A stretch of 64,000 bases of DNA from Patiria pectinifera (Eukaryota; Echinodermata; Asteroidea; Valvatida; Asterinidae). Positions 1 through 13,800 of the stretch are shown here, piece by piece. Location: assembly GCA_029964075.1 (NCBI GenBank), contig CM057144.1:6161281-6225280 (forward strand), in the 5' to 3' direction. Both the position numbers and the translations under genes were made by a program. Each line of letters begins with the position of its first letter. Within the stretch, counting starts at the first letter, position 1. The notes beneath the pieces are model-generated. The model saw nothing but the letters and a program-made list of their open reading frames with translations, did no database searches and had not been told where the DNA came from.

Positions 1-1232
1 TATTTGATACCAGTTCAATCTTGATCAAGATTTCTGTCAATAAATCGGTAGGTATGTTGGAGATGTTTTTTTAGTGCAAAGTTAACAAATTTAAGAATAA
101 TAAACTCTTTAAATCAAATGCAGTATTTAAGACAAAATATAACATCACAGACATACATCTGCTATAACAAAGTCAGTCATGCAGTTTACATCTGTTGTCA
201 ATAAAAATGTCAAAAATGTTGTCCATGTTTAACCTGCTGTTTGAACAGTCACAGACAGTTAAACAATTTATCCACTTCCCATGCCAGGCCTTTTACACAT
301 GTAGAAACCAACAGTCGGATCTTATTTCAAGTAAGCACTCTGACTGGTCAATTTCAGTCAAAAGACAAAAGCAGATAACTGGGAGGCACATCATTCGTAT
401 CTGAATCACCTACAGTCAAATCTTAGCTGTATCAAGTTACATAAACAACCACAGCCAGCACCGCTTTATGTAGACAGGGTGCACATTAAACAGTCACTGG
501 ACTGGTTTTTACTGTAAGGACAACTTTGCACAGATTGTATGTTTGCATAGGAAGGTTAATTAATATACTGATTGGTTTAGATTTGTCCTGAGTATACACC
601 AAATTATCAAACGATTTCTTTCTAGTACATGGGGAAGAAAAGAACATTTTATGAGCAAAATTTTGCTAAAACTTTCGGTATCATGAAAGACTAGTTGTCA
701 ATAGTGCAACAACATGAAACCATACTGACTATTTCTTTTCCAGATTTCTTTAAAAAAGGTAACAATAAAAAGTGTAATAAATTTGAGTGCTCATAAGCCC
801 CATTACACAATTTTGAAACTGTTGCCATGCATTCATAACTGTTAATGTGTCCTTTTATACCTTATTTATTTTTGAATAAAAGCCAAAAATGAGGACATTT
901 TGCCTCTTTTTACCACACAATATTTGCTAAACATGTCTACCACAAACAGTTCAAATTACAAAGCAAAAATTACCATTCATTTTTTTAAGCCAATCACATC
1001 TAGCACTAAAAAGTAGTTTGTACTTACAGACTATTGCGGGTGTCCCTGATATTGTAATCCCTTCCAAAGTCTCAGCAGTTCATACACAAAAATCTCCTAC
1101 AAAAAAGGTTATTCACTCTCAAGTGTGAAAATGTAAGCCACTACTACGTTTTGTGTTTGCCATGAAAATGTCACGTCATCTACCTGTTCATTAGAGCATT
1201 CTGGAGGATATATTGCGTCATACAACCAGTTT
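1..1232. other. Non-coding flank downstream of the lectin gene
   Basis: AT-rich sequence in which I see no exon, RNA gene or clear repeat. It lies 3' of the minus-strand lectin gene and probably includes its 3' untranslated region. Confidence 0.6.
865..870 (-). terminator. Candidate polyadenylation signal of the lectin gene
   Basis: TTTATT on the plus strand reads AATAAA on the minus strand, about 360 bases beyond the lectin stop codon. The hexamer is common by chance in AT-rich DNA, so this is only a candidate. Confidence 0.25.
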
Positions 1233-1970
1233 CTACAGATCTAGGCCATAGCAGTTCTCAATTTTCACCACATCTTCGGTAGCTGCATTTTGAAGGGCAA
1301 GGTCATTCAGCTGGCACACCATCTTGCCCTGGCCTTGGTCCTTAAGATTGAAGGAGCTACATTTAGGATGAGAGAGGCAGGCCTTGCCACAAGACACCAG
1401 ACCCTGAGCCAGTAACTCCATCAAGACGTGCTTATCAGTGAGGCACGGGGAGGTGATGCGACCATTGGATCCGATCTGAAGGCAGAATAGAGGGTCGTAG
1501 GCTATGAAAACAAGCTCACATGTTGCATATCGTGGATTGGTGCAGAACTGGTTATCCCATACGCCACCGGCCCATTTGCCCATCAATGCACAATCAGCTT
1601 CACTGTTCCGATTGTCAGGCTTTCCTTCCCCCCAGTTCTGGTACGCTTTGGTCTCATCACCTCTCAGAGGACAGTTCCAATCACCTTCCCGGTCGATGTC
1701 ATCGCAGCCGATCCAGGCTCCATTCTCTGGACCATCAGGATAAAACTCCCGTTGGAGTAATTTCCTTATAAATGTCTGTTCCTCCAATGAGTTGGGAACT
1801 GCAAGGCTTGCATGAGAAGCAGCACAGATGCTTTTTGCTTTGTACCAACTATTGACTTCCTTCATCACAAAATAGCAAGCCTTTCCATATCGGTGCCAGC
1901 CAACAGGGCAAACAGTCGCCACACTGGCCTCAAATCCAGCCATAAGAAGCAGTACACTCAACACATCCAT
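1233..1970 (-). CDS. Secreted C-type lectin with C-terminal PAN/apple-like domain
   Basis: An uninterrupted 245-codon reading frame. Residues 1-20 form a hydrophobic signal peptide. Residues 21-152 are a C-type lectin domain: CPVGWHRYGKACY start, WIG core, an EGDWNC segment, and the usual Cys pairs (21-32, 49-151, 127-143) plus an extra pair (89-100). The sugar/calcium loop reads KPD (117-119) where EPN or QPD is usual, and WDN (138-140) where WND is usual, so calcium-dependent sugar binding is uncertain. Residues about 163-240 hold seven Cys in a PAN/apple-like pattern ending ENCYG. An RGD tripeptide lies at 103-105. The ATG at 1968-1970 has A at -3 and is directly followed by the signal peptide, which fixes the start. 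The protein is probably secreted and recognises carbohydrate or protein ligands, as in innate immunity or matrix. No intron is seen in the coding region, though the 5' UTR could be spliced. Confidence 0.88.
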   Translation of the reverse strand: MDVLSVLLLMAGFEASVATVCPVGWHRYGKACYFVMKEVNSWYKAKSICAASHASLAVPNSLEEQTFIRKLLQREFYPDGPENGAWIGCDDIDREGDWNCPLRGDETKAYQNWGEGKPDNRNSEADCALMGKWAGGVWDNQFCTNPRYATCELVFIAYDPLFCLQIGSNGRITSPCLTDKHVLMELLAQGLVSCGKACLSHPKCSSFNLKDQGQGKMVCQLNDLALQNAATEDVVKIENCYGLDL

Positions 1971-4651
1971 GCTGTTTCTGATAATTAGAGATTTTCAGCA
2001 GAATGCTTGTACATGTATGTAATTTTGTATGATAGCCTTAGTGGTGCTTGGCTTTTCAACCAGATTTTTTTAAAATCAAATTTTAATGAAAGTACAAAAA
2101 ATATATTTTGCAGGAAAATTTTCAACAGCAACTCACTGGTTACTGACACTATTTTAATCAAGAACACAAATGTAAAAGGCATATCTAGCCTACCCTACTC
2201 AGTTGAATGCATGAAGCAGTTGAAGTCAGGAATCAATATTAATTTATTGCAGCCTGCTGCTTCTATTGTTGGCCTCCTTTTGATAAGGGAGAGAGGGAGA
2301 GACTTCTGTGCACTGCCAGAAGAAACGTGGTAGTTTTTTTTAATTACTGATGTTCTGCTTTGCCTTTTTCCACATACACGACTTTTGTCATTTCTTAATT
2401 AAGTGTATGGATGCTTCGTATGGACAAAACATGGTGCGTTGTGACCACTTTCATTAGACAAAGTGGGAGGGAGACGGAGACACATCGCGTGCGCGCGAAG
2501 TAGGGCGCGCATACGTGCATAGGGCACGACTAGTAGGCACGACTTTTTTAATTTAAATGTTAATGGACCTGTGGTATTTTTGCATGAGTTGCAGGCTTGA
2601 CGGGAAGTGCATTCAAAAACAGCCTTGTGGTTGCGAATGCCGATTTGTAACGGTTACGTTTTGAATGGAACGAGCTCAAAAACCATTCCACAGACAATTT
2701 GTTATTCGCAGCAAAATATTTGTAAATCCATTTCTCCAGTTTTGTAGACTGTATCTTCATGCAACTTTTGGAGTTTATATCCCTTATAATGATCCAACCA
2801 TGCGCTAAAATTGTTAGGATGTGTTAAGTATTTTTTCGTTTATATTGCAAAAATAGGCTTGGGGACAAATTCCGAATTTACCCAGATTCCCACATTGCGT
2901 GTGACACCGGTACGTCCATTTCTGAAAGCTGTATCCAATGGTGTTTGCAATATCTGTCAAAGCTTTTCAATCCTTAGGGAATATTAATAAGGTTCCTATT
3001 CATATATGGTGTGCAGTAAAAATTTGTATGACACCTTCCTTCACAAATCGGTCAAAATTTGCTTCCACACCTCCTGGCATACTGTGTACAAACCAATGGG
3101 GGTCTTGACCAATATTGACCCAAGTAATAACAAGGCTGCATGTTTTCATAGGAGGGTTACTAATGTAAAAAAAAAAATTGCAGGCTTCCATGGTCGATAC
3201 CGAGACCCATGCGAAGTTACGCTGATTTATGCTAATGAATTTGGTATTAACCCGCCAACAGATTAAGCTGAAACAACAGATAAAGCCAAATTTTGGAATA
3301 GAGTTAGATGATATTAGTGTTCAACTACTGGTGAAATAACAAATTGTGAGGATTCCTAGAAATTGAGAGAACCCAATGGAGGAGGGTGGACACCATCTTC
3401 CCATGGGGGCGATGTTCAAAACATATATCATGGATACATTAGTCAATAATTTTCTAGGGACGTTACAATAAACAGCCACTCAAGAAAAAAAAAGTTTTGG
3501 AAAAAAATATGCCAAAAATCGTGGAAAAGGAGAATTTATGTTCTTCCAGCAAATCATGGTAACTCATATGGCTGTACTTTTCTCCGAATGTCAAATTTTA
3601 AGTGTGGGGGATCAACTGGGGGCTGCAAACTTTTTATGAGGTGGGGGGGGGGGGGCATTCCCCCCCTCCCCGGAACTACGCCCATTTTGGGGTGTTCCAA
3701 GGAGCTGCAAATAGGTCTTTCGGGATTCCAGGTCACATAGGTAGTACACTCCACAGTGGCGTAGCACGGTCATTTTTATTGGGGGGTGGGGATAAAAAAA
3801 ATTTGAAAAGGGCACTTGCAAATCTGTGGTGAAATGTAGACAGTTTTTCTTCTCCGGACACTTGGCCTCCGTAAAATCAAAAAGCATTTGGGGGGGGGGG
3901 GGGACGATTATGCACACAAAGGGCCAATATATGGTGCTTTTCACGGCGATACATGTGCGAAATTCAGAAAAAGACACCCAAAGCGGCAGATGCCACAAAA
4001 AAGGGTTCCAATTCTTCTTTTAAATGGGAACTTGTTCAGAAAAAAAAAGACCATTCGTAAAAACAGGGCACTTTACAAATTATTGGTGGGGGGGGGTTAA
4101 GCCTGTTGAAAAAAAGGGCATTTGAATGGGAAAAAGGCAGTCTATTCAAAATATTGGGGGGTGGTAAATACCCCCTTACCCCCCCCCCCCCCCGCCCCAC
4201 CTTTATAAATTATTAACCCACCCCCACTGCTGGCTACGCCTATGCTTCAATGAGCAAGAGAATTGCAGCAGTTGCAGTAGAATCCTTATCACACTAAAGT
4301 TCAGCCTCCAGATCTAGACGTGTCCAAACAATGTTCAAACAATGGCCCAGTTGTTCACGATCATTTAGCGTTAAGCAACTGTTTTTCCCAATGAAATGAT
4401 GATAATTTTGCACACACAAAAAACCCACGTTACTGATCTGATTAAAAGAACAAAGTGGGGTTTTTCATCATCTCTTCCTGGCCCTAACCTTTTTTTTTAA
4501 TATTTGAATCGGAAAAAGTCCCATCGGGATAATTTTGTTGATGATCGAAAATTCAAATATTTGGTATATTCAGCCCAGCAGTACACACTGCCTACTCTGA
4601 CTTGTTTCTTACAACTATTTCTTCGTTCAAATGTTTTTAATTTTCACCCAG
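1971..4651. other. Intergenic or first-intron region
   Basis: This stretch separates the minus-strand lectin from the first recognised exon of the large plus-strand gene. I found no signal-peptide exon, promoter or module exon in it. It contains long G and C homopolymer tracts (about 3640-4200) belonging to a MITE-like repeat. The first exon of the large gene may lie here unseen or to the left of the window. Confidence 0.5.
3754..4244. repeat. MITE-like element with CAGTGGCGTAGC ends
   Basis: The left end reads CAGTGGCGTAGC and the right end is a degraded inverted copy (GGCTACGCCTATG). The interior is full of poly-G and poly-C runs. I could not see a convincing target duplication, so this is an old, decayed hAT-style MITE at best. 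Confidence 0.5.
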
Positions 4652-4864
4652 TATGCACTGATGTCAGTCTGCCAACCCTGCCCAGTGGAGTGACCTGTGA
4701 GTTAGCACATCGCTGCCTCGGCGTGCGATGCTGCACTGAACTGGATCTAGAAATCACTGTCTTGTCAGTCAACATGTGGTTTATCCTAGACCCCTGTGAG
4801 TTCACGCTGTCCTTTGGATTGGGAACGTGGTCCTTGACGTTCACCATATTTGACTACCACTGGG
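4652..4864 (+). CDS. Exon 1, module 1 segment A
   Basis: Enters in phase 1 after TTTTCACCCAG and leaves in phase 1 at TGGG|GTGAGT. It encodes the six-Cys segment with CLGVRCC, LDPCEF and a C-terminal YHWG. This is the first module exon I can find. Because it enters in phase 1, at least one exon upstream must supply the start codon and signal peptide. Confidence 0.85.
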
Positions 4865-7800
4865 GTGAGTGCATTTCATTTTGCTGATCAATTTGCCACC
4901 GTTTTTACAAAGGGACGGGCATGTGGATTTTGAAGAAAAAAATGTTTTCCAGATAATCGCAAGAGAATTTTCCTCCTATTTTGAAACTGCAAAGATTACT
5001 ACTTTGCAGCAAGTTTATGTAATAAGGAGAAACCTGCACATGATTCTTTAAAGGGTTAATTTTATGTGAACCCAGTAATAAGAATTAACACAGTGGTTAA
5101 TGGGCCAAAATGAATTAGTAAAGATGCGTGTCCCTTCGTTTAAATGAAAATCCAAGTTTTCCTACATTTACGCCCTTCTGTTTAGTGTGTTTTTCTCAGT
5201 TGACCTACTTTTACGGCTTTCCCTGAAGTACGTTTTGTACGTGTTTAAGGGGCAGGCATGTTGGCGTCTCTTTGTGAAAACGCAAAATGCAATTATTGAG
5301 ATGCCTGCCCCTGGCATCATTCATGTAGATTAAAAATTAATGATGTTTTGCTCATGGAAGAATGTCAGAATGGTTAAGTACAATGTTTACATCCCTTTGT
5401 GAAAACGATGACGAATAGTCTTACCGTGGAGATTTTTATCCTCGCAGATTGTTTGTTTCTTGAGCTGTTGACCAACTTAAAAATTGTTGTCGTATTTAAG
5501 AAATTTAAGGGATTTAAGATGACGAAGTTTCACCTCGCCCGCTACGCGGGGGGAGGTGGCTTTGCCGCCTGTTGACCGAGAGGAAAGTACTGGTACCCTA
5601 ACCCAATCCCAGAATTCAGAGCAATATAGTTAAAGGTACCGTAGCTGGAGTTACCCAGCCCTGAGTTTTATCATTGGGTTGTCATCTAGAGCTGGAGCTC
5701 ATTTTTCTCGAAAACGATAGTATAGGCAAAAAAAATTTGGAAAATGTTGAATTTTGTCCCCGTTACACACTAATTGCAACTGCAACTCACCCCAAACTTG
5801 CCTGGAATAACCATTACACAGGTCCTTGAAGTAAAAAACGATCCACGATGAAGATTCAGCCTACAATTGCAGTGAAAACAGGAAGAATAACCGCTAACCT
5901 GACAACCTTGCGAGCATGGCCAGGATCGCCGATGGTTTGTGCATAAAAATTTTTTGTGTACGATTGAATGGCGGTCGGTTACCGGTACCAGGCTGTCAAC
6001 TAGTCATTTTTGCCGGCTGGCGATTGGCTGTTGGCGCATGACGTCGCGCGGAAGCGTAACACCCGATGACTGTTTCATGTACTCATATTAAGTTTACCAC
6101 TCGCATCACAGCTGCGGTACTGGAACCGCAGCCGATAGTGCATGAAACAGTCATCGGGTGTTACGCTTCCGCGCGACGTCTGCGCCAACAGCCAATCGCC
6201 AGCCGGCAAAAACGACTAGTTGACAGCCTGGTACCGGTAACCGACCGCCATTCAATCGTACACAAATTTTTTTTATGCACAAACCATCGGCGATCCTGGC
6301 CATGCTCGCAAGGTTGTCAGGTTAGCGGTTATTCTTCCTGTTTTCACTGCAATTGTAGGCTGAATCTTCATCGTGGATCGTTTTTTACTTCAAGGACCTG
6401 TGTAATGGTTATTCCAGGCAAGTTTGGGGTGAGTTGCAGTTGCAATTAGTGTGTAACGGGGACAAAATTCAACATTTTCCAAATTTTTTTGCCTATACTA
6501 TCGTTTTCGAGAAAAATGAGCTCCAGCTCTAGATGACAACCCAATGATAAAACTCAGGGCTGGGTAACTCCAGCTAAAGGTACCGGGTATATAGGATCAT
6601 TAGCTTTCCATGCATTTTGTTTGTTTCCAATAATAACACCTCTCAAAATCCAAACAAGAATGTTCAAATCTTAAACTATTGAAGTTGCAGCTCAGTAGAT
6701 ATTACACATTTGGAGAAACAGTGAAAAAACATGCACAGCCTTTTGATCACGTACATAGTTTTGGCCATAGCACTCTTTATTTCAAAGAAGTAGTCAATTG
6801 ACTAATTGTTGGAAATCCCCAACATGTCTTGATTTCTCCTAAATGACAGCAAGTAAGACAGAATAATCTCACAGGGTATTTAGCACCAGTACCATCTTTA
6901 TTCCAAGTAACCTTTCCGACAAGGTTACTGTATGGATCCGTTATAAGGAAATGATCCTTTATGCCTTGAAATGTCTTCTCAAACTTTCCAATGATCACGT
7001 ACATAATTTTGTCCATAACACTCTTTATTTCAAAAAAGTAGTCAATTGACTAATTTTGAAATGAGCGAGATGTTTTATCATTCAAATCATGTCAATCTGA
7101 ACAAGTTTTTTTTTTTAATTGAACCTAGGTACCCAGGAAGAGTTGAAGATTGGCAAAGCCTTGACCCTGATCTACACCATTGACAAGCTGACTGAGGACA
7201 AGGTGTTTGTATTGGACCTAGCACTGTCCCTGTGCCTGCCAGACTCAGACTGTGAATCGCCCTCTATTGACATCCTCAAGAAGACCAGAGTGCCGATACC
7301 ACTCTGCAACGAGAATGCTACATTCTCACTTCCTGGTGAGTTTATTTCCACAGGTTCCTCGTATTTCAGCAGTACTTTGTTGAAAACTGACATTGTTTAG
7401 AATTTTTTGTGTGGTCCTAAATCTTGAGTATTTTTGAATCAATATATTTTGCAGGTTTGTAGGGTTAGGGTCAATACCTAATAAACGTTTGTCTTGACCT
7501 CTGAACTGTACGATTCATGTGAACTTTTTTTACCATCATATCATCACTGTTTTTATTAAGTGATGGATAGATCTGTCCAAAACCAAGATTTTATGCATTT
7601 TGAGATTTTTGGATATTTTAACATTCCGTGACAGCCTGTACCAACCTCGTCCCCAGTGCTTACTTGTTTCCAACCGCGTTTCCAATAGTAAACCCTGGAT
7701 AGGAAAGTTTCTTCCTGTATCCTGATTGGATACCGCAATTGGCTAGTAATGGATTTTTATTGTGTACTTTGTGCTATATATTCACAACGTGCAGTATGTG

Positions 7801-10800
7801 TTTTCGCGATCATTCGTCCACGCCTTCTCGAAAATACTAATTTCCTTTCCGATTTGCTCATATTAATATGAAATATGATACTGCATGTTGTCTCGATAAG
7901 ATCGTAACAGTTTGATTTCAAAAATCGTGTTTTCGTAACTCACGCCGTGCTTGCGCTGCTACGAATTGCCTCTGTTTTTACCCCAGACACCCCATACAAA
8001 AACAAACGCTAATGTGTAACGCATATCCAGGCACCAGACTGTTCCTCATTTGCATACGTGTGCAAAAATCTTGCACATGCAAATGATCCAATACCAGGGT
8101 GAGAGAGCAGGTAGTGGTGGGCGCGTACTGCTCGACACCCTGGGGACGAGGTTGAGCCTGTACATGATTACCAAGACATGCAATTGCATGGTTCGTTAAG
8201 TATGCTAATTATTCAAAGTAAATATTAATCTGACACCCTCAGTTTTGACAAAGTGACGAATCTCTATTTTTCACCGAGTCTCATTGATTTTACATGTGTG
8301 CTATATTTAGATTTATTATTTGCATTATTAAATATATACATTTTACATAAGCGCGCGCGTTGAGTACAAACATATGGTATATTATTACATAGAATTTTCA
8401 TTTTGACGAAGTGTGGAAAAGTAATTTTCTGCTTATTAAACATGATTTTATGAAACACGCGTTTTTGGATGAATTAACTACTGGGCTATCGCATCAGTTC
8501 TATATTTTTCAGTTTTGGAGGAGAAATGTATACAAACCCGCAAGTTGCAAAATGGACCAACTTCAGATGCGATTTTTTTCAGAACTTGGTCTTGCAGCTG
8601 TGTGCGCAGATTTGTCACTTCGTCAAAACGGGGCCGATATGAAGTTTGAAGGGGAGATCATTTTAAGCATGAATTTTATTCTTCAGGGGATGGAACTATC
8701 AAGGGTTTCTTGGAGATGGTCGGCCAGAATGCTGCTGAATCTGCCGCGGATGCAATTCTGGAGCATCTAGGACTGTCTGTAAGTCTTGTATTGAATGCAC
8801 TGAATTACATAGTTTGATTCGCGAGTAGCTCACTCGGATCGACTGTTGTTAGCCACATTAGCCGTGCTAATCAAATGCTCAAACACGGGCCATGACGATC
8901 CTCACGTGCATCTGTAGCTGAGGCCTGATCTATAGCCATTGACAAAACACCCTTTTCGTACTGAGTCTTACTTTAAGATTGATTGTCAGGCTGGAATTAT
9001 AACCTCTAAAGTCGCATTGAGATCAATAATAATTTTGTTTACACTTCAAATAAAGTTGATTTTTGGGTCAACATGACCTTTCCACTGACTGGCCGCCATA
9101 TTTGTCCATTTTTTGGAAGAGCAATGCATGCGTGCAACATATTTCTACCATTTACTCTGCTCCACAAGCAGTCTCTGTGGTGGCTGACCCAGGTGAGCCC
9201 CGAGAATGACGTCAGAGCTTATCAAATGGCACGGGGCTAACCCAAGTCCATCAGAGCTAATCGAACGCACCCAATAAACCATATTATGTCAAAACAGTTT
9301 GTGTAAAAACAATTTTCCATCTTTTGATACAGATTTTTTTCAAAAGCATGTTAATTACTGAGGACCTTGTAGAACAAATTAAAAGATCTATTAATTAAAA
9401 GGAAAAAGTCTGAATAAATTTCATTTTCTGAATAATACTAAGATAATACAACTCTCATTTCTTTTCAGGAATACATCAGCCATGAACCATGTGTCCGTCC
9501 ACAAGTTACTCAGAATGGTTGGCAGAGAAGTAAGTCGATACAGTTTTCCTCTTTAGAGTTCTGATCCCTGATCTGATCATGTGAGTTCAATAGTGAGACT
9601 AATTCCCTGCCATGGAACTTTTTCTGTTACTTTAACTTGAATTCATTTCTTGTTTATAACTACTCGTCATGTTGGTTTTGTTTGATTTTGCAGTTAGACC
9701 CTTTGAAAGGCTTTTATTTGTCTGTATAAATTGTCTCACATTGACGGCATATTTCATTTCCCTCGCTAGTTTGCCCCAGAGATGTCAAGCTTCCCCACCT
9801 GCCCCAAAACCTGATCTGCACCCTTCCAGAGAAGTGTCTAGGGTTCGATTGCTGTTTGGAGCTTCCCATCCCAGGGATCAGTCCCATCAGTACCCAGGTC
9901 TCCTTCATCTTTGATCCTTGTAACTATCAGCTGTCAGTCAGTCTAGGCAGCTGGAGTCTAAATCTGCAAATCTTGTCCTATCAGTGGGGCCAGCTGGAAG
10001 AAATCACCATTGGAGATCCTATCACTCTGAGGTATTTTGTTCATACTCCATAAGCTTCATCATCAATTTCTATAGTCGTGTAAATTTTAAAGCAAAATTT
10101 AAGCTTCACAGTTTACATGAATATCATAGTGTCTAATCATCATATTAACTTTTGTTTTTTGAGCCTTGAATATTAACAAAAATGTTAGATATAACACAAG
10201 CGTAGTTAATTTTGAAAACAAGTCACAAAGCAAGTGGTATTCCCATTTAAGAGGCCCATTAAAAGTCGCTGTTCTCATGAAGGGACAAAAGGTCTTTTTA
10301 GCAATCCGAATTCACATTTGAAATTAAATATTATTTTTAAATTTAACCTAATTTTAATTTTTAAATTTAAAATTGAAATTGAATTAAATTTTTTAATTGA
10401 AATTGAAACCTAATATTGAACTTTTAAAATTTGTTTCTAAGCCAGTTTGCAGTCCCAGAGTTAGGCAATAGTTGCTTTGGCCAATTCTTCATACTTTGTC
10501 CTTTGCTAATTCATAGTATTTTGTTCCAGACAATCTAAGTTATACATTATTTATTGAATAAAACTTTGTATTGCATTTTATTGGACCATCAAAACATGTA
10601 GACCTGTATTTAGACCTGTATTTTCCTATTACTTTATGCACAACAAAGTTTTTGTCGGCACGCCTTGATTTTTCTTAAGATCAGTATTGTTGTCACGTCA
10701 AACAAACCATTTGATTGCGTTGTTCCTCCATTAACATCCTCCCCACGCGATGTCTTAACCACTCAACTTACGCACTTGCTGAGGTCGGCTTGCCGAATTC

Positions 10801-13800
10801 CTATCTGATAAGATTATATTTATGCACTATATTGTGCAATATACGTAAAGAAATCTTCTTTTCTGCCATTTCAGTCTGACCATCGACAAGTTAGATGCCC
10901 AGGAATCCTTCCAGATCTCTCTGGAGATCGCCATCTGCATCGACAGTGACTGTACAACCACACCAGTCCTTCAGGATTCCTTGGTCCCTATCCCATTCTG
11001 TAATCTCAATGCTTCCTTTGAGCTGCCTGGAGATGGCAGCTTTGCAGGTCTTGCCCGGGAGCTCGCCGGGAACGTCGGGGAGTTGGCCATCCAGGCTGGT
11101 CTCCGAAAACTAGGAATCCAGGTAGGTTACAGAAATTAAGCTGTATATAATAGTTTTTATTAAATTCAATTACTACTTTATGCAAATGGTCATTTTATAA
11201 ATTTGGGGTCCATTTTTGTTCCTGTCCCTGTTACATCTGACATCTATGGTTTTATAATTCTGATGTACTCCTTAATGCAGTCATCCTCCAAGAGTGATTA
11301 TGAATAGCAAGCTTCCTACCTTATAAATAAGAAGTTCTTAATGATGCTTAATGGCAAATTACAAAGAACTAAGGTAACAGGGCAAGAAAAATGTCACATT
11401 TTGGACTCTAGAATGACTCATATGCAAGTACAAAACAAATAGTAATATACGCTACTGGGGATTTAGCTTTCTCAGTGTTGCAAGGAAGTTCACTGGCACT
11501 TCTGTTCATGAAGTGAAAATGTCCTTTTGCAGACAATGTTGTACATCTGAAATGTGACAGAATTTGGCAGCATGAAAAAATTGCTTAGTTGAAATAACCA
11601 GCAATGTAGTTCGGGCAAAATGTAATTAGCGGCAGCTTTTTTTTGAACTTTTGTCCATTTATATGTAGATGGATTTTCTATTAAATAACATGCAGTAGTT
11701 CACACAAACAGATGCATGTTTAAATGAAGTGTTTTTAATTCTCCATATTTTGACTATTTCTTTCAGCAATATGTGAGTAACCAGCAGTGTGATATGGAGG
11801 TCCTTGCCCCAAGTGAAAACAGTAAGTTCAGAGAAACAATCTTGCGGCAACAACAAACATAAGAGCCCTCTCAAACGAAGCATTGATTTTGTGCATGCTT
11901 CCTATAAGCTAGTTGAAGATTATCCTGCTAGCATTCTGCATGTAATGGCACCAATACTTGAAAAACTGAAAATTGAATTGAGGGAGAGGGAATGTAATCA
12001 AACTGTAAATGTTTAAAGGTTATTTTTTTTAAACAGATGCATTTCATTCTGATGAATTTGACATATCCTTTGACGATTATTTTACAAGTTTGAACGATCT
12101 AGAGCCATTGCACTCGGTAGCCGTCTCTGAGGGCATTTTTAGTTATATAAATAAACTAACAATGAACGTGTACTTTCCCGTTATTACCTCAAATTTCAAG
12201 CAAAAATTCAGAGTCCACTTAAATCCCCGAAAGTTATAATTGTACTTGAATATTCCATGTCTAAATTATGAAATGTTAATCTGCAACCAATTCTTCCTCT
12301 GTCCACAACAGAATGTCCAATTCTGAGAGTGCCACCTCCAAACAACTTCCTGACCTGCACAGTGGATGACCGCTGCCTGGGCCTGACATGCTGCGCCTCG
12401 CTTGACCTGGTCTTCACTCAGCTGTCCACCACCGCTTACGCCCTCCTAGACCCCTGTGAATTCCAGCTGTCTGTCGGACTGGGGTCCTGGACCAAGAATC
12501 TCACGCTCTTTGAATACGACTGGGGAGTGGATAAAGTGCTGGATATCAGTGACTCTGTCTACATAGCGTAAGTATGCACACTTGGATTCCTGTGTTCAAA
12601 TGGATGGAAGAAATTCCATCAAATAAAAAAAAAGGGGGTGGGGGTCTCAGACTGGTCAGGGAACACGAAAGACTGGTCAGGGAATACGAAACATTTGCAC
12701 GCTTGGGCAAGAATGGCCAGTTCTATCTGTCAGTGATTGAGATGGAATAGTTACATGAACATTCTGAATCACATATTCTTCAACTATTTATGTTCAGATA
12801 CAATGTTGATAAGCTGAGTGAGCAGAAGGAGTTCCTGATTGACCTGTCAGTAACCCTATGCATAGACGGCACCTGTCGACCAATCCACCTGCTGCAGGCA
12901 GCTCATGTACCCATACCGATCTGCAACCCCAATGCCACCTTCACCCTACCTGGCAATGGCACCATCGGTGACTACCTGGATTACTTGGGAGATGAAGTCA
13001 CGGATGCAGCTATAGACCTGGTGCTGGACTATCTCAACCTCAAGGTAGATGAGCAAGCTGTGATTCTGTCATTCAACTACACAAACAATGTATTTCTAAT
13101 GGTCCGTATTCACAGTGCCCTTTGCGTCAGATGAGATTAAACCCCCCCCCCCCCTAAGAAAAGAAAGTTTTGAATACTGATGAGACCTCCCACAATACAA
13201 ATCCTGGGTTTGCTGCAGTCTGCTTTATTCTGCATGTAGATATAGTTATAGCTTTGCAACTCAAAGCCATTTAAGAAGGCATTGTGTAGATAAGTCTCAG
13301 TGCTTTTACTTAATGTTGTACTGCTTGTTTTTGCCAGAACTATCTCTCCAGGAATCCTTGCAGTTTGCCTCCAGCATTGCCAGCTGGTAATGACAGTAAG
13401 TCCCATTCATATCTTTACACAGGAAATGTTAGTCTTTTGAGTTTGTGTATAACATGTTATTATTATATTGTTAAAGGTACAGTCTATCACTTGCAGCTAT
13501 CCAGAAAGTAAGTGACGTAATTATTATTTGTTGTAATTATTATTGTTGAAAACCATACTTGGTTTAAATATAGTTATTGGACTAAACTCCCAGTGAAATT
13601 ATTCTTCTGGCATGCCGTCATTTTAAAGAAATCAATGACAGAAGGCCTTTCCAACTATGCATATAATTTCCGTTAGTAGTTTTTTTTTCTTCGGCGTAGC
13701 GCGCCCAAGTGTTGACAGGACGTATACACATGCTATAATTCGTCAGTCCTCGTTGCGAGCAGCAAACAAAACACAGTAAATCGTGACGTAATAAACAGGA

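Noticed and set aside
3554-4100. Open frames with poly-Gly and poly-Pro stretches
   Set aside because: Produced by long G and C runs in a decayed repeat; no exon features.
4504-4651. Upstream extension of exon 1 as the gene's start
   Set aside because: The frame is open but has no suitable ATG or signal peptide, and a pyrimidine-rich acceptor at 4641-4651 marks the exon start, as in the other A exons.
6066-6449. 127-residue open frame with several Cys
   Set aside because: It lies inside one arm of the foldback element; no transposase motif is present.
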